The notes beneath the pieces were generated by a model. It searched no databases. It saw nothing but the letters and a program-made list of their open reading frames with translations, and was not told the DNA's origin. From Marinomonas ushuaiensis DSM 15871 (GTDB lineage: Bacteria > Pseudomonadota > Gammaproteobacteria > Pseudomonadales > Marinomonadaceae): a DNA stretch of 64,000 nucleotides. The stretch covers positions 186,001 to 250,000 of the forward strand of contig NZ_JAMB01000001.1 in the NCBI RefSeq assembly GCF_000521805.1. Reading direction: 5' to 3'. The first letter of the stretch is position 1. Every line of letters starts with the position of its first letter. Of the stretch, positions 25,767-34,586 are shown in pieces. A program made the translations under genes and the position numbers.

Positions 25767-27371
25767 ATGAAGTCAGTCACTATGAATCAGGTTTCAAACA
25801 ACGCCCTACTTAGCTTTGCACTCGATCTCGCCAGTGCGGTTACTCAACCTAATCGCTTTGAGCAATTGGTCTACGCCGTACGTGCCACTATTAATTGTGA
25901 TGCGGTGGTTTTGCTGGTGAATAACAACGATGTGCTGAGGCCGATTGCCCAGCGTGGTTTGTCTGATGACCTTATGGGAAGGCGTTTTGTTATCGAAGAA
26001 CATCCTCGACTCAAGGAAATCTGTAGCGGTCATTATCCTGTTCGATTTCCTGCTGATTCAGCACTGCCTGATCCCTATGACGGCATGGTGATTGGCCATG
26101 ACGATCATCTACGGGTGCATTCTTGTATGGGCGTGCCTTTGCATTTAGAAGGCAAACTGATTGGCGTAGTAACGCTAGACAGCATTACCCCAGGCATATT
26201 TGATAACATCGATACAAGAGCATTAGAAATTATTGGCGCTATGTCTGCGATGACCTTGAATACAGCCATTTTGATGGAGCAGTTAGAAGACAAAACACAG
26301 CGAGCACAACACGTCCTCCAAGCCATGAATGAACAAGCTCAAGTAAAAGATGGTGGCGAGATGATTGGTCAAAGTGAGATTATGAAGGCGCTAGATCAAG
26401 CGATCAAGCTGGTAGCACCTTCTGATTTTGCCATTCTAATTGAAGGTGAAACAGGTGTTGGCAAGGAGCTGGTCGCCCGTATGCTCCACCAAACTTCATC
26501 ACGTTCCGCATCGCCTATGGTGTATGTGAATTGTGCGGCGATTCCTCATCATCTAATCGAAAGCGAGTTGTTTGGTCATGTGAAAGGCGCGTTTACCGGC
26601 GCAGATCGTGATCGCCAAGGAAAGTTTTTGCTCGCAGATGGCGGAACCTTATTCCTCGATGAAATCGGTGAATTACCATTAGAAGTACAAGGCACCTTGC
26701 TAAGAGCGATTCAAAACCAAGAAATTCAAGCGGTTGGTAAAGACCAAGTTCGTAAAATTGATGTGAGAATCATCGCCGCGACCAATCGTCATTTAGAAAC
26801 TGAAGTCACGGAGCGTCGTTTTCGCGCTGACCTATTTCATCGCATCAGTGTGTTTCCCATTCAAGTCCCTGCTTTGCGCCATCGACAAGGTGATATTCCA
26901 TTATTGGCGGGTTTCTTCGCTGAACGATTTCGTCGTAAATTGGGGTTGCAGCAATTAACCTTATCTCGTTCCGCAATAGAGTTATTAGAAGCGTATCGCT
27001 GGCCTGGGAATGTGCGTGAGCTTGAGCACGTCATCTCTCGTGCTGCCTTGTTTGCCAAGGCTGAGACACCAACTGGCATCACCGTTATTTCATCGGATCA
27101 TCTTACAGGGTTACAAATAGACAAAGAATTAAAAGAAAGGATACAAATTGAAAAAAGTGACACAGTGAAAGAGTTAATCGAAGCGGAAGAAGTAATAGAT
27201 TTCCGTTTAGAAACAGAAGCTTATCAGCGTAATTTGATTCGATCCGCTTTGGACAAAACAAACGGTAATTGGACCAAAGCCGCTGAACATTTGTCTATGG
27301 ACAGAGCCAATTTAGCTCGGTTGGCTAAGCGGCTTGGTATTAGAGTGATTAAAGAAGTTGTTTCAACGTAA
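25767..27371 (+). CDS. norR: Nitric oxide-responsive sigma-54 activator
   Basis: A 534-residue three-domain protein: N-terminal GAF sensor (about 25-175, with the non-heme iron ligands of the family), AAA+ domain with Walker A GETGVGKE and the sigma-54 contact loop GAFTGA, Walker [13 protein letters not shown], and a C-terminal Fis-type HTH ([26 protein letters not shown]). It activates hmp upon NO binding. Start is ATG 25767, though 25782 is also possible; neither has a strong ribosome site. No norVW genes are seen, so hmp appears the target. Confidence 0.95.
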   Translation: MKSVTMNQVSNNALLSFALDLASAVTQPNRFEQLVYAVRATINCDAVVLLVNNNDVLRPIAQRGLSDDLMGRRFVIEEHPRLKEICSGHYPVRFPADSALPDPYDGMVIGHDDHLRVHSCMGVPLHLEGKLIGVVTLDSITPGIFDNIDTRALEIIGAMSAMTLNTAILMEQLEDKTQRAQHVLQAMNEQAQVKDGGEMIGQSEIMKALDQAIKLVAPSDFAILIEGETGVGKELVARMLHQTSSRSASPMVYVNCAAIPHHLIESELFGHVKGAFTGADRDRQGKFLLADGGTLFLDEIGELPLEVQGTLLRAIQNQEIQAVGKDQVRKIDVRIIAATNRHLETEVTERRFRADLFHRISVFPIQVPALRHRQGDIPLLAGFFAERFRRKLGLQQLTLSRSAIELLEAYRWPGNVRELEHVISRAALFAKAETPTGITVISSDHLTGLQIDKELKERIQIEKSDTVKELIEAEEVIDFRLETEAYQRNLIRSALDKTNGNWTKAAEHLSMDRANLARLAKRLGIRVIKEVVST

Positions 27372-27394
27372 TCGTTTTATTAAAACCGACTAAA

Positions 27395-28282
27395 TCAGAG
27401 AGTTGGTTTTATGACGGTTTTTAAAGTGAAGCCTGTTGTTTTAATCGTACCTGCGATAACCAAAACAGCACCGATTAGTGTGTGCCATCCGACTATTTCA
27501 TCTAAGAAAATCACACCCCACAACACCCCGAAAATAGGAATTAAAAAGGTCACCGTCAAAGTTGATGGCATTCCGATATCGTTTAATAACTTAAAGAAAA
27601 TCAGAAACGCGACGCCTGTACAAATAACGCCTAGTGCTAAAACAGAAGCAACCACAACCCAGTTAATATCGGCGACAGCGTTAGGCGGGATAAAGAACAA
27701 AAGCGGCGTAATAAATAAGGTCGCCATAAACATTGATCCGTAGGCGTTTGCTATTGGGTCTACCTTTTTCGCTGTTTGAGTGTAAGTGCCCACTATGCCA
27801 TAGCAAATTGGCGCACACAGCACGACGAATACCGCGAACAGGTTGTTACCTTCGAATAACTCAGGATCAAGTCCAACAATTACAGCGACACCTAATAAAC
27901 CGAGACATAATCCAAAGACTTTTCCCGATTCTAGTTTCGTTCGAAAATAGAGTGCGCTTATTGCGGTACCAAAAATAGGTGTTAAGGCGTTTACTACGGA
28001 CATTAATGACGCCGTTAAATATTGCGCTGCGTAACCATAACAAAGGAAAGGAATAGCAGCACTTAAAATCCCCATCACAGCATAATGTTTGCCATGCTCT
28101 TTAAAATTGATTTTCTTCTTTAAGGCCAGTGCTACAAAGAAAAGAAATAAAGCAGCAAAACCAACACGACCTTCAATAAGCCAAACACCGCCCAATGAAG
28201 GCGCGCCAATACGCATAAATAGAAAAGAAGCTCCCCAAATTGCAGCCAATGAAATAAGGTAATACGCGCTTTTTAAGCCCAT
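27395..28282 (-). CDS. EamA-family (DMT) transporter
   Basis: A 295-residue inner-membrane protein with ten hydrophobic segments forming two EamA repeats. Typical blocks: SLAAIWGASFLFMRIG at the N-terminus, TASLMSVVNALTPIFGTAISALYF ending the first repeat, and LTVTFLIPIFGVLWGVIFLDEIVGW ending the second. It probably exports metabolites such as amino acids; the substrate is not predictable. It is convergent with norR with a gap of 23 bp. Confidence 0.87.
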   Translation of the reverse strand: MGLKSAYYLISLAAIWGASFLFMRIGAPSLGGVWLIEGRVGFAALFLFFVALALKKKINFKEHGKHYAVMGILSAAIPFLCYGYAAQYLTASLMSVVNALTPIFGTAISALYFRTKLESGKVFGLCLGLLGVAVIVGLDPELFEGNNLFAVFVVLCAPICYGIVGTYTQTAKKVDPIANAYGSMFMATLFITPLLFFIPPNAVADINWVVVASVLALGVICTGVAFLIFFKLLNDIGMPSTLTVTFLIPIFGVLWGVIFLDEIVGWHTLIGAVLVIAGTIKTTGFTLKTVIKPTL

Positions 28283-28376
28283 GAAGAGATCCTTTAGGAG
28301 AGCGATTTATTCGGATTCGAATGGTAGCATTTTTTGCTATAAGGGCATGACGATTCTTTTAAAAAATCGGCATATG

Positions 28377-28820
28377 TTAAAGACCTTGTCGTGCGGCGCT
28401 GACTTGGCGAATACGTTCGGCAGGAAACTCTAATTTAGGTAATAAGTAGTTTTTTAGCTCGTCTGAATAACCTAGCTCTTCTAAAGCGGCGGCCATGCAA
28501 TTCAACCACATGGCTTTTTCTTTTTCTGTGACGACTAAATGGGCGTGAGCTTGAGGAAGGTTAATTTCGCCATAAGTCTTAGCATATAAGCGCTCTCCTC
28601 CCATCCAACCAGATAAAAAAGCCGTTAACTTATCTATGGTGAGTTCAATATTATTTGGGTGCATATCAAACAAAGGTCGAAACTCTGGCGTGTTTTCCAT
28701 GAGTCGATAGAAGGTTTCAACTAATGTTCGTAAACCAGCTAATCCACCAACAGCTTGTAGCGTACCGTCGCCTTCACCGTATTGTATTAAAGGATTGGTT
28801 GGAGAGCTGGGGTTCGTCAT
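28377..28820 (-). CDS. Group II truncated hemoglobin
   Basis: A 147-residue protein of the TrHbO (YjbI) type: the N-terminal YGEGDGTLQAVGGLAGLRTLVETFYRLM, the hemoglobin block FLSGWMGGERLYAKTYGEINLPQAHAHLVVTEKEKAMW with the proximal His and the Trp. A longer frame (from 28901) is excluded since it overlaps the preceding gene. The ATG 28820 follows the stop of the small membrane gene by one base, indicating coupled translation. It may bind O2, NO or sulfide; the near location to hmp/norR may be meaningful. Confidence 0.88.
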   Translation of the reverse strand: MTNPSSPTNPLIQYGEGDGTLQAVGGLAGLRTLVETFYRLMENTPEFRPLFDMHPNNIELTIDKLTAFLSGWMGGERLYAKTYGEINLPQAHAHLVVTEKEKAMWLNCMAAALEELGYSDELKNYLLPKLEFPAERIRQVSAARQGL

Positions 28821-28821
28821 A

Positions 28822-29037
28822 TTATTCTGAATCTCGTGGGCCGTTTTGAGCATTCTTGGCGGCTTTCTCTTTATCCATTTTAATGGAATTGCGGTAGCCA
28901 CCCAAAGCGGCTAATGCGCCAATGATAAAACTCATATAAAGCGGAATTTCGAACAACATCGTAATACTAATGAAGACACAACCTACCGCCAAACCTTCAA
29001 TAAAAGGCTTCGCTTTTTGACTGATAAATTTAGGCAT
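28822..29037 (-). CDS. Small two-helix membrane protein
   Basis: A 71-residue protein with two hydrophobic segments (LAVGCVFISITMLFEIPLYMSFI and IIGALAALGGY-like region) and a charged C-terminus (KMDKEKAAKNAQNGPRDSE). No family is recognised. It is directly upstream of, and one base from, the truncated hemoglobin gene, suggesting that they act together, for instance as a membrane anchor; this is inference from context only. Confidence 0.65.
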   Translation of the reverse strand: MPKFISQKAKPFIEGLAVGCVFISITMLFEIPLYMSFIIGALAALGGYRNSIKMDKEKAAKNAQNGPRDSE

Positions 29038-29366
29038 ACCATTTCTCCAATAGATAAAAATAAGCGCGAGTTTAGCAAATTTACTGAACGATGTGCGCTA
29101 AATTGTGGAAAAAACCACCACTTATCCAATATTTTTGATCACGATATTTTTTGTTTTAGAATGTTCTAATATGTGTGTAACTTGTTTAAATGTGAAGGAA
29201 TTAGTCACCTAAAGGCTGTTTAAGCCTTAAATTCACACATAAATACGAAGAACTGCTGTAAAATGTTGATAACTACCATGATTTTCCACAAATTCTAAAC
29301 GATCTATTTCATTCTTTAGATGGTTTTTTATCCACAGGGAACGACATACCCACAAGCGAGAAGCCA
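29038..29366. other. Intergenic cluster of DnaA-box-like 9-mers
   Basis: AT-rich, no gene. DnaA-box-like sites: TGTGGAAAA 29104-29112 (reverse), TTATCCAAT 29122-29130, TGTGTGTAA 29172-29180 (reverse), TGTTGATAA 29264-29272 (reverse), TTTTCCACA 29282-29290 and the perfect TTATCCACA 29328-29336. The first, fifth and sixth fit TTWTNCACA. It also holds promoters for the divergent genes on either side. Confidence 0.45.
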
Positions 29367-30731
29367 GTGTCTAAATTATCTATACATTCTGTTTTTAGCG
29401 GCTATCGAGCGAATATTGTCCTCAACACTAAAATATGGCGCATGGCTTGGCCACCAATGGTTTCGAACATCACCACACCGTTACTGGGTTTGGTTGATAC
29501 GGCTGTGGTTGGACACTTAGGAACCGCAACACATCTTGGTGCTGTGGCGATTGGTGCGAGCATTTTTAGCTTTCTATTTTGGGCATTTGGCTTCTTGCGC
29601 ATGGGATCAACCGGATTGACGGCACAAGCGTTAGGACAAGGCGACGAACGACGAGTACGAGAACTTTTATTGCAGTCGATTTTGATGGGCGTTTTTATTG
29701 GTTTGATGCTGATTGTATTCCGTGCGCCTTTAATCGATATCGCCATCGATTTGATGCAGCCCAGTGCAGATGTAGAGCCTTGGGCACGCGTTTATGCGGA
29801 GGCTCGAATATTCAGTGCGCCAGCGGTATTGGCTGGTTACGCTTTAATGGGTTGGTTCTTTGGTGTGCAATATGCCAAAGGTGCTTTATGGATGTTGCTG
29901 GTAATTAATATTGCCAACATGGCGCTCGATTATTTCGCCGTTTATGGCTTAGGCATGGCCAGTGATGGTGTGGCGTGGGCGACGGTTTTTGCACACTATA
30001 TTGGCGTTGTTGTGGCGGGTTTACTGGCGTGGCATAAGTTAAAAGGTTTTTCCGGTCATGTACCGATGAAAGCCTTAGTTAAATGGCGGGAATATATAGC
30101 GTTAGTGCAGGTAAACCGTTACCTGTTTGTACGTACGATTTTGTTGTTATTAGTGATGCTGTTTTTTACGGCTCAAGGCGCGCGCCAAGGAGATTCCATC
30201 CTTGCCGCAAACGCTGTATTACTGACTTTCTTGATGATCATCTCCAATGCACTTGATGGCTTCGCCTTTTCTGTAGAAGCCTTATGTGGCGAATATTATG
30301 GACGAAAGGACAAAGACAACTTCCGTAAAATCGTTCGTCTTTCGACTTATTGGGCATTACTCGCAGCGGTTGTTTTAATGCTGATTTTTTGGCTTTTTGG
30401 TAATCAAATCATAAGCTTATTAACCAATGTCGAAAGTGTTCAAGAAGAAGCAAAACTGTACCTATCTTGGCTGATTTTTTTCCCTCTGTTGGGTATTTGG
30501 TCTTTTATGTTGGATGGTGTCTTCATCGGCACAACCAGCGTGAAGCAAATGCAGAACACCATGATCATCTGTGTGTTAGGTGTTTTCTTCCCGGTTTGGT
30601 TTATTACCCAAGATTTGGGGAATCATGGTTTATGGCTTAGCCAAGCCGTACTTTTTCTTGCACGAGGCGCCACCTTGTATTGGTGTTATTTGAGAAACAT
30701 GAAACAAGGTGTTTGGTTTAAGAATACTTAA
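29367..30731 (+). CDS. MATE-family efflux transporter (DinF-like)
   Basis: A 454-residue inner-membrane protein with about twelve hydrophobic segments. Family motifs: WRMAWPPMVSNITTPLLGLVDTAVVGHLG at the N-terminus and the SILAANAVLLTFLMIISNALDGFAFSVEALCGEYYG region in the second half. The DNF/DinF subgroup is favoured by TTPLLGLVDTAVVGHL and the length. It exports cationic compounds by H+ or Na+ exchange. The start is GTG at 29367; a DnaA-box-like TTATCCACA lies 31 bp upstream. Confidence 0.9.
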   Translation: MSKLSIHSVFSGYRANIVLNTKIWRMAWPPMVSNITTPLLGLVDTAVVGHLGTATHLGAVAIGASIFSFLFWAFGFLRMGSTGLTAQALGQGDERRVRELLLQSILMGVFIGLMLIVFRAPLIDIAIDLMQPSADVEPWARVYAEARIFSAPAVLAGYALMGWFFGVQYAKGALWMLLVINIANMALDYFAVYGLGMASDGVAWATVFAHYIGVVVAGLLAWHKLKGFSGHVPMKALVKWREYIALVQVNRYLFVRTILLLLVMLFFTAQGARQGDSILAANAVLLTFLMIISNALDGFAFSVEALCGEYYGRKDKDNFRKIVRLSTYWALLAAVVLMLIFWLFGNQIISLLTNVESVQEEAKLYLSWLIFFPLLGIWSFMLDGVFIGTTSVKQMQNTMIICVLGVFFPVWFITQDLGNHGLWLSQAVLFLARGATLYWCYLRNMKQGVWFKNT

Positions 30732-30737
30732 ACCAGA

Positions 30738-31403
30738 CTATGACTCATTATCTCTGTTTCGATTCTCTGCTCTACGTAATGAACGCTCTATTCGAGTTTC
30801 TTCTTGGCATATTCTTAATAAATTGTCTTCGACAAATACCAAGTGACTGTGCGCTGCAGAGCGAGCTCCTTCTGCATCTCCATTTATAATGGCCTGATAA
30901 AGATTATGATGCTGCTCCATCACAAGATTACGAGTGGCTTTTTTTTCGAACAAATTTTTAAGATTGATGGAAATACTTTTTGCGAGAACGGCATGTAAAC
31001 TGCGTAATGTATGTAATAACACAACATTATGTGACGCTTCGGCAATCACCATATGGAATTCAGCATCTAACTTGGCTTCTAAGGTAAAGTCTTGATTTTG
31101 ATTTGCTTCAACCAGTTTCTTAAAGGAATGGGTTAATTTTGCTTTATCTGCGTCTGTACTTCGCAGTGATGCGTATTACGCTGCTAAGCCTTCTAATGCA
31201 TCACGAAACTCTAGTTGATCATACAAGAACTCATCGTGAGAACTGAGTAAATCTTGTAATGGATCCGCAAAAGCACTACCAAGCTGTTCTGATACATAAG
31301 TCCCACCACCATGACGGCTAAACAAAACGCCACGAGCTACGAGTTTTTGGATCGCTTCTCTAATGGAATACGCGTTATGGGGGTTAGCTGATGATCTTGT
31401 TAC
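30738..31403 (-). pseudogene. Degraded LldR/PdhR-type GntR regulator
   Basis: The minus frame from 31364 reads IREAIQKLVARGVLF then the FCD domain with GGGTYVSEQ, LEFRDALEGLAA; at 31178-31176 there is a TAA, after which the same frame continues AEFHMVIAEASHNVVLLHTLR to 30738 and ends normally. Both parts match LldR/PdhR-type regulators. Upstream of 31364 only VTRSS of the HTH is recognisable, separated from REAIQ by eight foreign residues; the rest of the N-terminal HTH is missing. With the HTH and the frame broken the gene is not functional. Confidence 0.8.
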
Positions 31404-31610
31404 CTTAGTGAAAACTGTGGAAGGATGTGAAGCGGGATTTTCAAATAGCCGTACGTGTGAGATCGGTTTGTCAGAACACAGTGGATTGGATTATCAATCT
31501 ATTGTGTACTTGGTGGATCGCGTTACTCAGTAAGTCTTCAGTTTTATAAGTTCGTTTGGGGGATTAATTGCATCGCAGTTAACTCTCAGTCTTCAAGTGG
31601 ACTCACAACA

Positions 31611-31668
31611 AAACCAATACTTCGTGTCGGCGCTAAAGCGCAAACATCCACGAAGTGTTGGTTTTTTT
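31611..31668. terminator. Large intrinsic terminator hairpin
   Basis: A 16-bp stem (31611-31626 with 31649-31664) with one or so wobble and an inner GGCGC/GCGC stem; followed on the plus strand by seven T. It closes the KAP gene on the minus strand and whatever precedes it on the plus strand. Confidence 0.85.
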
Positions 31669-31678
31669 GTTTATGTGG

Positions 31679-33199
31679 TTAGTCTTCTATTTCTAGTGGA
31701 ATATAAAAGTTTTCGATGATTTCGAGTAAAGTTTCTTCGCTGCCGATGACTTCATCTACTTTTTTTGGATGAATTATAGTAAGCCTAGAGGATAATAAAC
31801 TGGGTGTTATTTGTAATGATTTGAAGGAATCCCGTTGGTACTTAGTATGTTTACTTTCATCTCCAAAAGAGAACGTAGATATTCCCATTCTTAATTGCTG
31901 AATTCCTTTAAAGCAATTAAGAATTATTGCTTCAGAATTAACAGCTTGAGGTGATTTTGATGTGGATCTAGAGTCTTGGAGTGTATAAACAGAAAAAGAG
32001 TTAAAGCTAATATCTGCTTGTCTATCTACAGGCCTACGTTTTAGTGCTAGTTGTGCATTCGCTAATTTTGATTCTAGTTCTAATTTTCCACTGTAAAGGG
32101 CATTTCCGAAGGTTAGTCCGATCAAAGTAAGAATAGGATAGGCATTTTCTTGTAACTCTTTAGCTGTTAGTACCACTTCCAGCTGTGCGCAGATTTGTTT
32201 GACGCGACGTAGAGATAGTTGGTGTTTGTTCTGTTCACAGATGAGAGCGACGGCGGCTCTTAGTTGTTCGGGGGTGTCGATGGCAGGTAAGGTTGGTAAT
32301 GGTTTGAAGCTGTCATTTGCAAACATTTTTTCAGCGGTTAGGAATTCGAAGTAATCCAATTCTGGTAGTGTTAGACGTTGTTCAAAGAATCGGCTTAAGT
32401 ATTCGTGGGAGTCGAACTTGTGGCCGTAGACGGCTTTGATGGAGTGTTGTAATTGTTTGGTGTCGGTGGATAAGACGAAGATGAAGTCTGGGATGTCGAA
32501 GAGGTGTTTGACGGTTTCTAGCATTTCGATGGCGTAGGTTGGGCGACAGCGGTCTAGTTCGTCGATGAAGATGTAGACTTGTTTGTTAGGGTTGTCATTA
32601 AGTGCAAAGTCGACGAGTTCGCGTGCTTGTTTTTTGAAGTCCTGAGTAAACTGTTTATGACGTTTGTGTTGGCTCGCGACTTCAAGGCCAAGGTCGCCCA
32701 TGTTGAGATCATCTTTAACTTTTTTGTGTTTTATAACTGAGTCTGTCGCCGCGGCAATTAAATCGATAAATTCACTGGTTGCCGCTTCGCCAAGTAGATG
32801 TTTTCCGACAATTTTTGAACCAATAGAAAAGGTGCTTTTTCCCATATTAAGGATGGCGCTTGCTACATTTCTTTCTGCGTTACGGAATTTCGCATCGTGG
32901 TTTTTAATATTTGATTTTATCTGTTCAAGCAGTTCTGCGATGATGATAGCGAGTGGGTCGTTTAGGTAGTCAGATTCCCACGCGTCTATTTTTATGGCGA
33001 TGTGACCTTGTGACTCAACACGCTTTTTCCATTCGGTGATGAAGTATGTTTTCCCAGTTCCCCAAGCGCCATTTAGATTGACAACATATGCGTTGTCTTT
33101 TGTATCACGGCTTTTTAAATATGAAGTAAAGCGCTCGGCGAGTTGTGCTCGCTTTTCGCCAGTGGCGCAGTTTGAAAATGCTTCTGTTGAGTCCGTCAT
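31679..33199 (-). CDS. KAP-family P-loop NTPase
   Basis: A 506-residue protein. Walker A is GAWGTGKT (residues 44-51), preceded by AYVVNLN; Walker B is YIFIDELDRCRPTYAIEMLE (about residue 210), the DELDRC signature of KAP NTPases. Further conserved parts are IDAWESDYLNDPLAIIIAELL and HEYLSRFFEQRLTLP. No membrane segments interrupt the NTPase as they do in some family members. The C-terminal 120 residues have no recognised domain. Known KAP members include F-plasmid PifA, which excludes phage T7. The gene stands alone between a decayed regulator and a TSUP permease. Confidence 0.85.
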   Translation of the reverse strand: MTDSTEAFSNCATGEKRAQLAERFTSYLKSRDTKDNAYVVNLNGAWGTGKTYFITEWKKRVESQGHIAIKIDAWESDYLNDPLAIIIAELLEQIKSNIKNHDAKFRNAERNVASAILNMGKSTFSIGSKIVGKHLLGEAATSEFIDLIAAATDSVIKHKKVKDDLNMGDLGLEVASQHKRHKQFTQDFKKQARELVDFALNDNPNKQVYIFIDELDRCRPTYAIEMLETVKHLFDIPDFIFVLSTDTKQLQHSIKAVYGHKFDSHEYLSRFFEQRLTLPELDYFEFLTAEKMFANDSFKPLPTLPAIDTPEQLRAAVALICEQNKHQLSLRRVKQICAQLEVVLTAKELQENAYPILTLIGLTFGNALYSGKLELESKLANAQLALKRRPVDRQADISFNSFSVYTLQDSRSTSKSPQAVNSEAIILNCFKGIQQLRMGISTFSFGDESKHTKYQRDSFKSLQITPSLLSSRLTIIHPKKVDEVIGSEETLLEIIENFYIPLEIED

Positions 33200-33310
33200 C
33201 GTTCATTCCTTTGTCAAATCAATGAAATAAGTATCACTCTGCAAACTTATTGGGTGTTAATTATTATTGTATCTTCTATTTTTTAAAAATTAATTCTGTA
33301 CCCTTTTACG

Positions 33311-34114
33311 TTACAGCATCAAGCTGGTATAAATCCCAAATACGCAGACGATAAGTAGCGCGACACCGATAAAACGGAAGAAGACGGTGGTTTCGGCTTG
33401 TTGAATGCGGTTGTAGAATCTCTGTCCAAAAACATGACCAATCAAGGCGCAAGGCAGTAACCAAAGTTGATGGATAAGTTGCAAGTCGACGCCAGCAATA
33501 AGGAATGAGGTCATTTTGATTAAGACCAATATAAACCAAAGGACGAATAAGGTATCGCGCAGTTGATAACGTGACACTTTAGTGGCGAAGACTGAGACGA
33601 TGAGCGGTGCGCCAATGAGTGAGGTGCCGCTGACGTAGCCGCCGAGCATAAGGAAGGTGGTGTCGAGAATTTTATTGTTGCTGTAAAACGGTTTGTTCAA
33701 AATGTAGGACACAGCAAAAACCGCGACGATCACAAATATCACGCCGGTGACTATGTCGCTTGGTAATGTCAGTAAGCCAAACACACCAATGAGCTTGGGC
33801 ACAATCATAATGCCGAGGGCTTTTTTAAGGTATCGCCAATCGATGTTGCTGCGAGTTTCTACTGTTTCGCCCTGCTCTGTTGCTAATGCCGTTTTTGCCT
33901 TTGCGTCTTTTGATCCTTGCCATGCAATCCAGCTTGAAAACACCAATAAATGAACGGAAATAATAGGTAAAAATATCAGTGGAGAGTTTTCTACTAATAA
34001 TAAAAAAGGCAGCGCAAGCACTGCGCCGCCGAAGCCTAATCCGCTTCGAACAAAACCACTCCAAATGAAAATAGCGCCGATTAAGGCGTACTGCCACCAT
34101 AGTAAATGTTCCAT
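33311..34114 (-). CDS. TSUP (TauE/SafE) family permease
   Basis: A 267-residue membrane protein with about eight hydrophobic segments and the duplicated TSUP hallmark: FVRSGLGFGGAVLALPFLL near the N-terminus and GGYVSGTSLIGAPLIVSVFA in the second half. It probably exports a sulfur-containing or organic anion such as sulfite or sulfoacetate. ATG 34114 is preferred because AAGGAT precedes it; the longer frame to 34228 has no family resemblance in its first 38 residues. Confidence 0.87.
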   Translation of the reverse strand: MEHLLWWQYALIGAIFIWSGFVRSGLGFGGAVLALPFLLLVENSPLIFLPIISVHLLVFSSWIAWQGSKDAKAKTALATEQGETVETRSNIDWRYLKKALGIMIVPKLIGVFGLLTLPSDIVTGVIFVIVAVFAVSYILNKPFYSNNKILDTTFLMLGGYVSGTSLIGAPLIVSVFATKVSRYQLRDTLFVLWFILVLIKMTSFLIAGVDLQLIHQLWLLPCALIGHVFGQRFYNRIQQAETTVFFRFIGVALLIVCVFGIYTSLML

Positions 34115-34273
34115 GTTTATCCTTATTGAAAAGTGGTATTTTTGAGGAAAGTGTAAAGAGAGTATAGTGTAACGATATTTACACTTGTAAGCTAAGCCAC
34201 CTGAATGCTCGTCTCGAAAGAATGACAAAGCATTTGTTTGAGTTGTTTTTTGATCGAGTTTTAGGAGTAAAAA

Positions 34274-34489
34274 ATGAAGTTTCGTTTGTATTTAGCCGTG
34301 CTGATGTCTGGCATTATGTCTTTATTAATGTCTGGGTGGATCACGTTTATTAACGTCGGAATTACGTCGAATTTTCTAACTTTGTGGGCGGCAGCTTGGT
34401 GTTTGGCATGGCCTGTTGCTGGCTTGGTGGCTTTTACATTTGGCCCATCTGCTCAGAAATTGAGTGCTTGGTTAGCGAAAAAGAGCTAA
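34274..34489 (+). CDS. DUF2798 small membrane protein
   Basis: A 71-residue protein with two membrane helices separated by a short loop: LYLAVLMSGIMSLLMSGWITFIN and AAWCLAWPVAGLVAFTFGP, the pattern of PF11391 (DUF2798). Function unknown. It is preceded by TAGGAG and followed by an intrinsic terminator, so it forms a one-gene unit. Confidence 0.82.
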   Translation: MKFRLYLAVLMSGIMSLLMSGWITFINVGITSNFLTLWAAAWCLAWPVAGLVAFTFGPSAQKLSAWLAKKS

Positions 34490-34515
34490 GTTTTTACGTT
34501 TCCTTTTTTTATAAA

Positions 34516-34566
34516 AATCGCACGTCGTTTTCATATTTAATTAATGGAGACGACGTGCGGTTTTTG
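34516..34566 (+). terminator. Intrinsic terminator
   Basis: Stem CGCACGTCGT (34519-34528) with ACGACGTGCG (34550-34559), loop of 21 bases, then TTTTT. It lies between convergent genes. Confidence 0.8.
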
Positions 34567-34586
34567 TATCAAAAGCCATTAAGTCT

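Noticed and set aside
29402-29746. Open frame of 114 codons opposite the MATE gene
   Set aside because: Basic, low-complexity translation with no family features; a shadow of the transporter gene.
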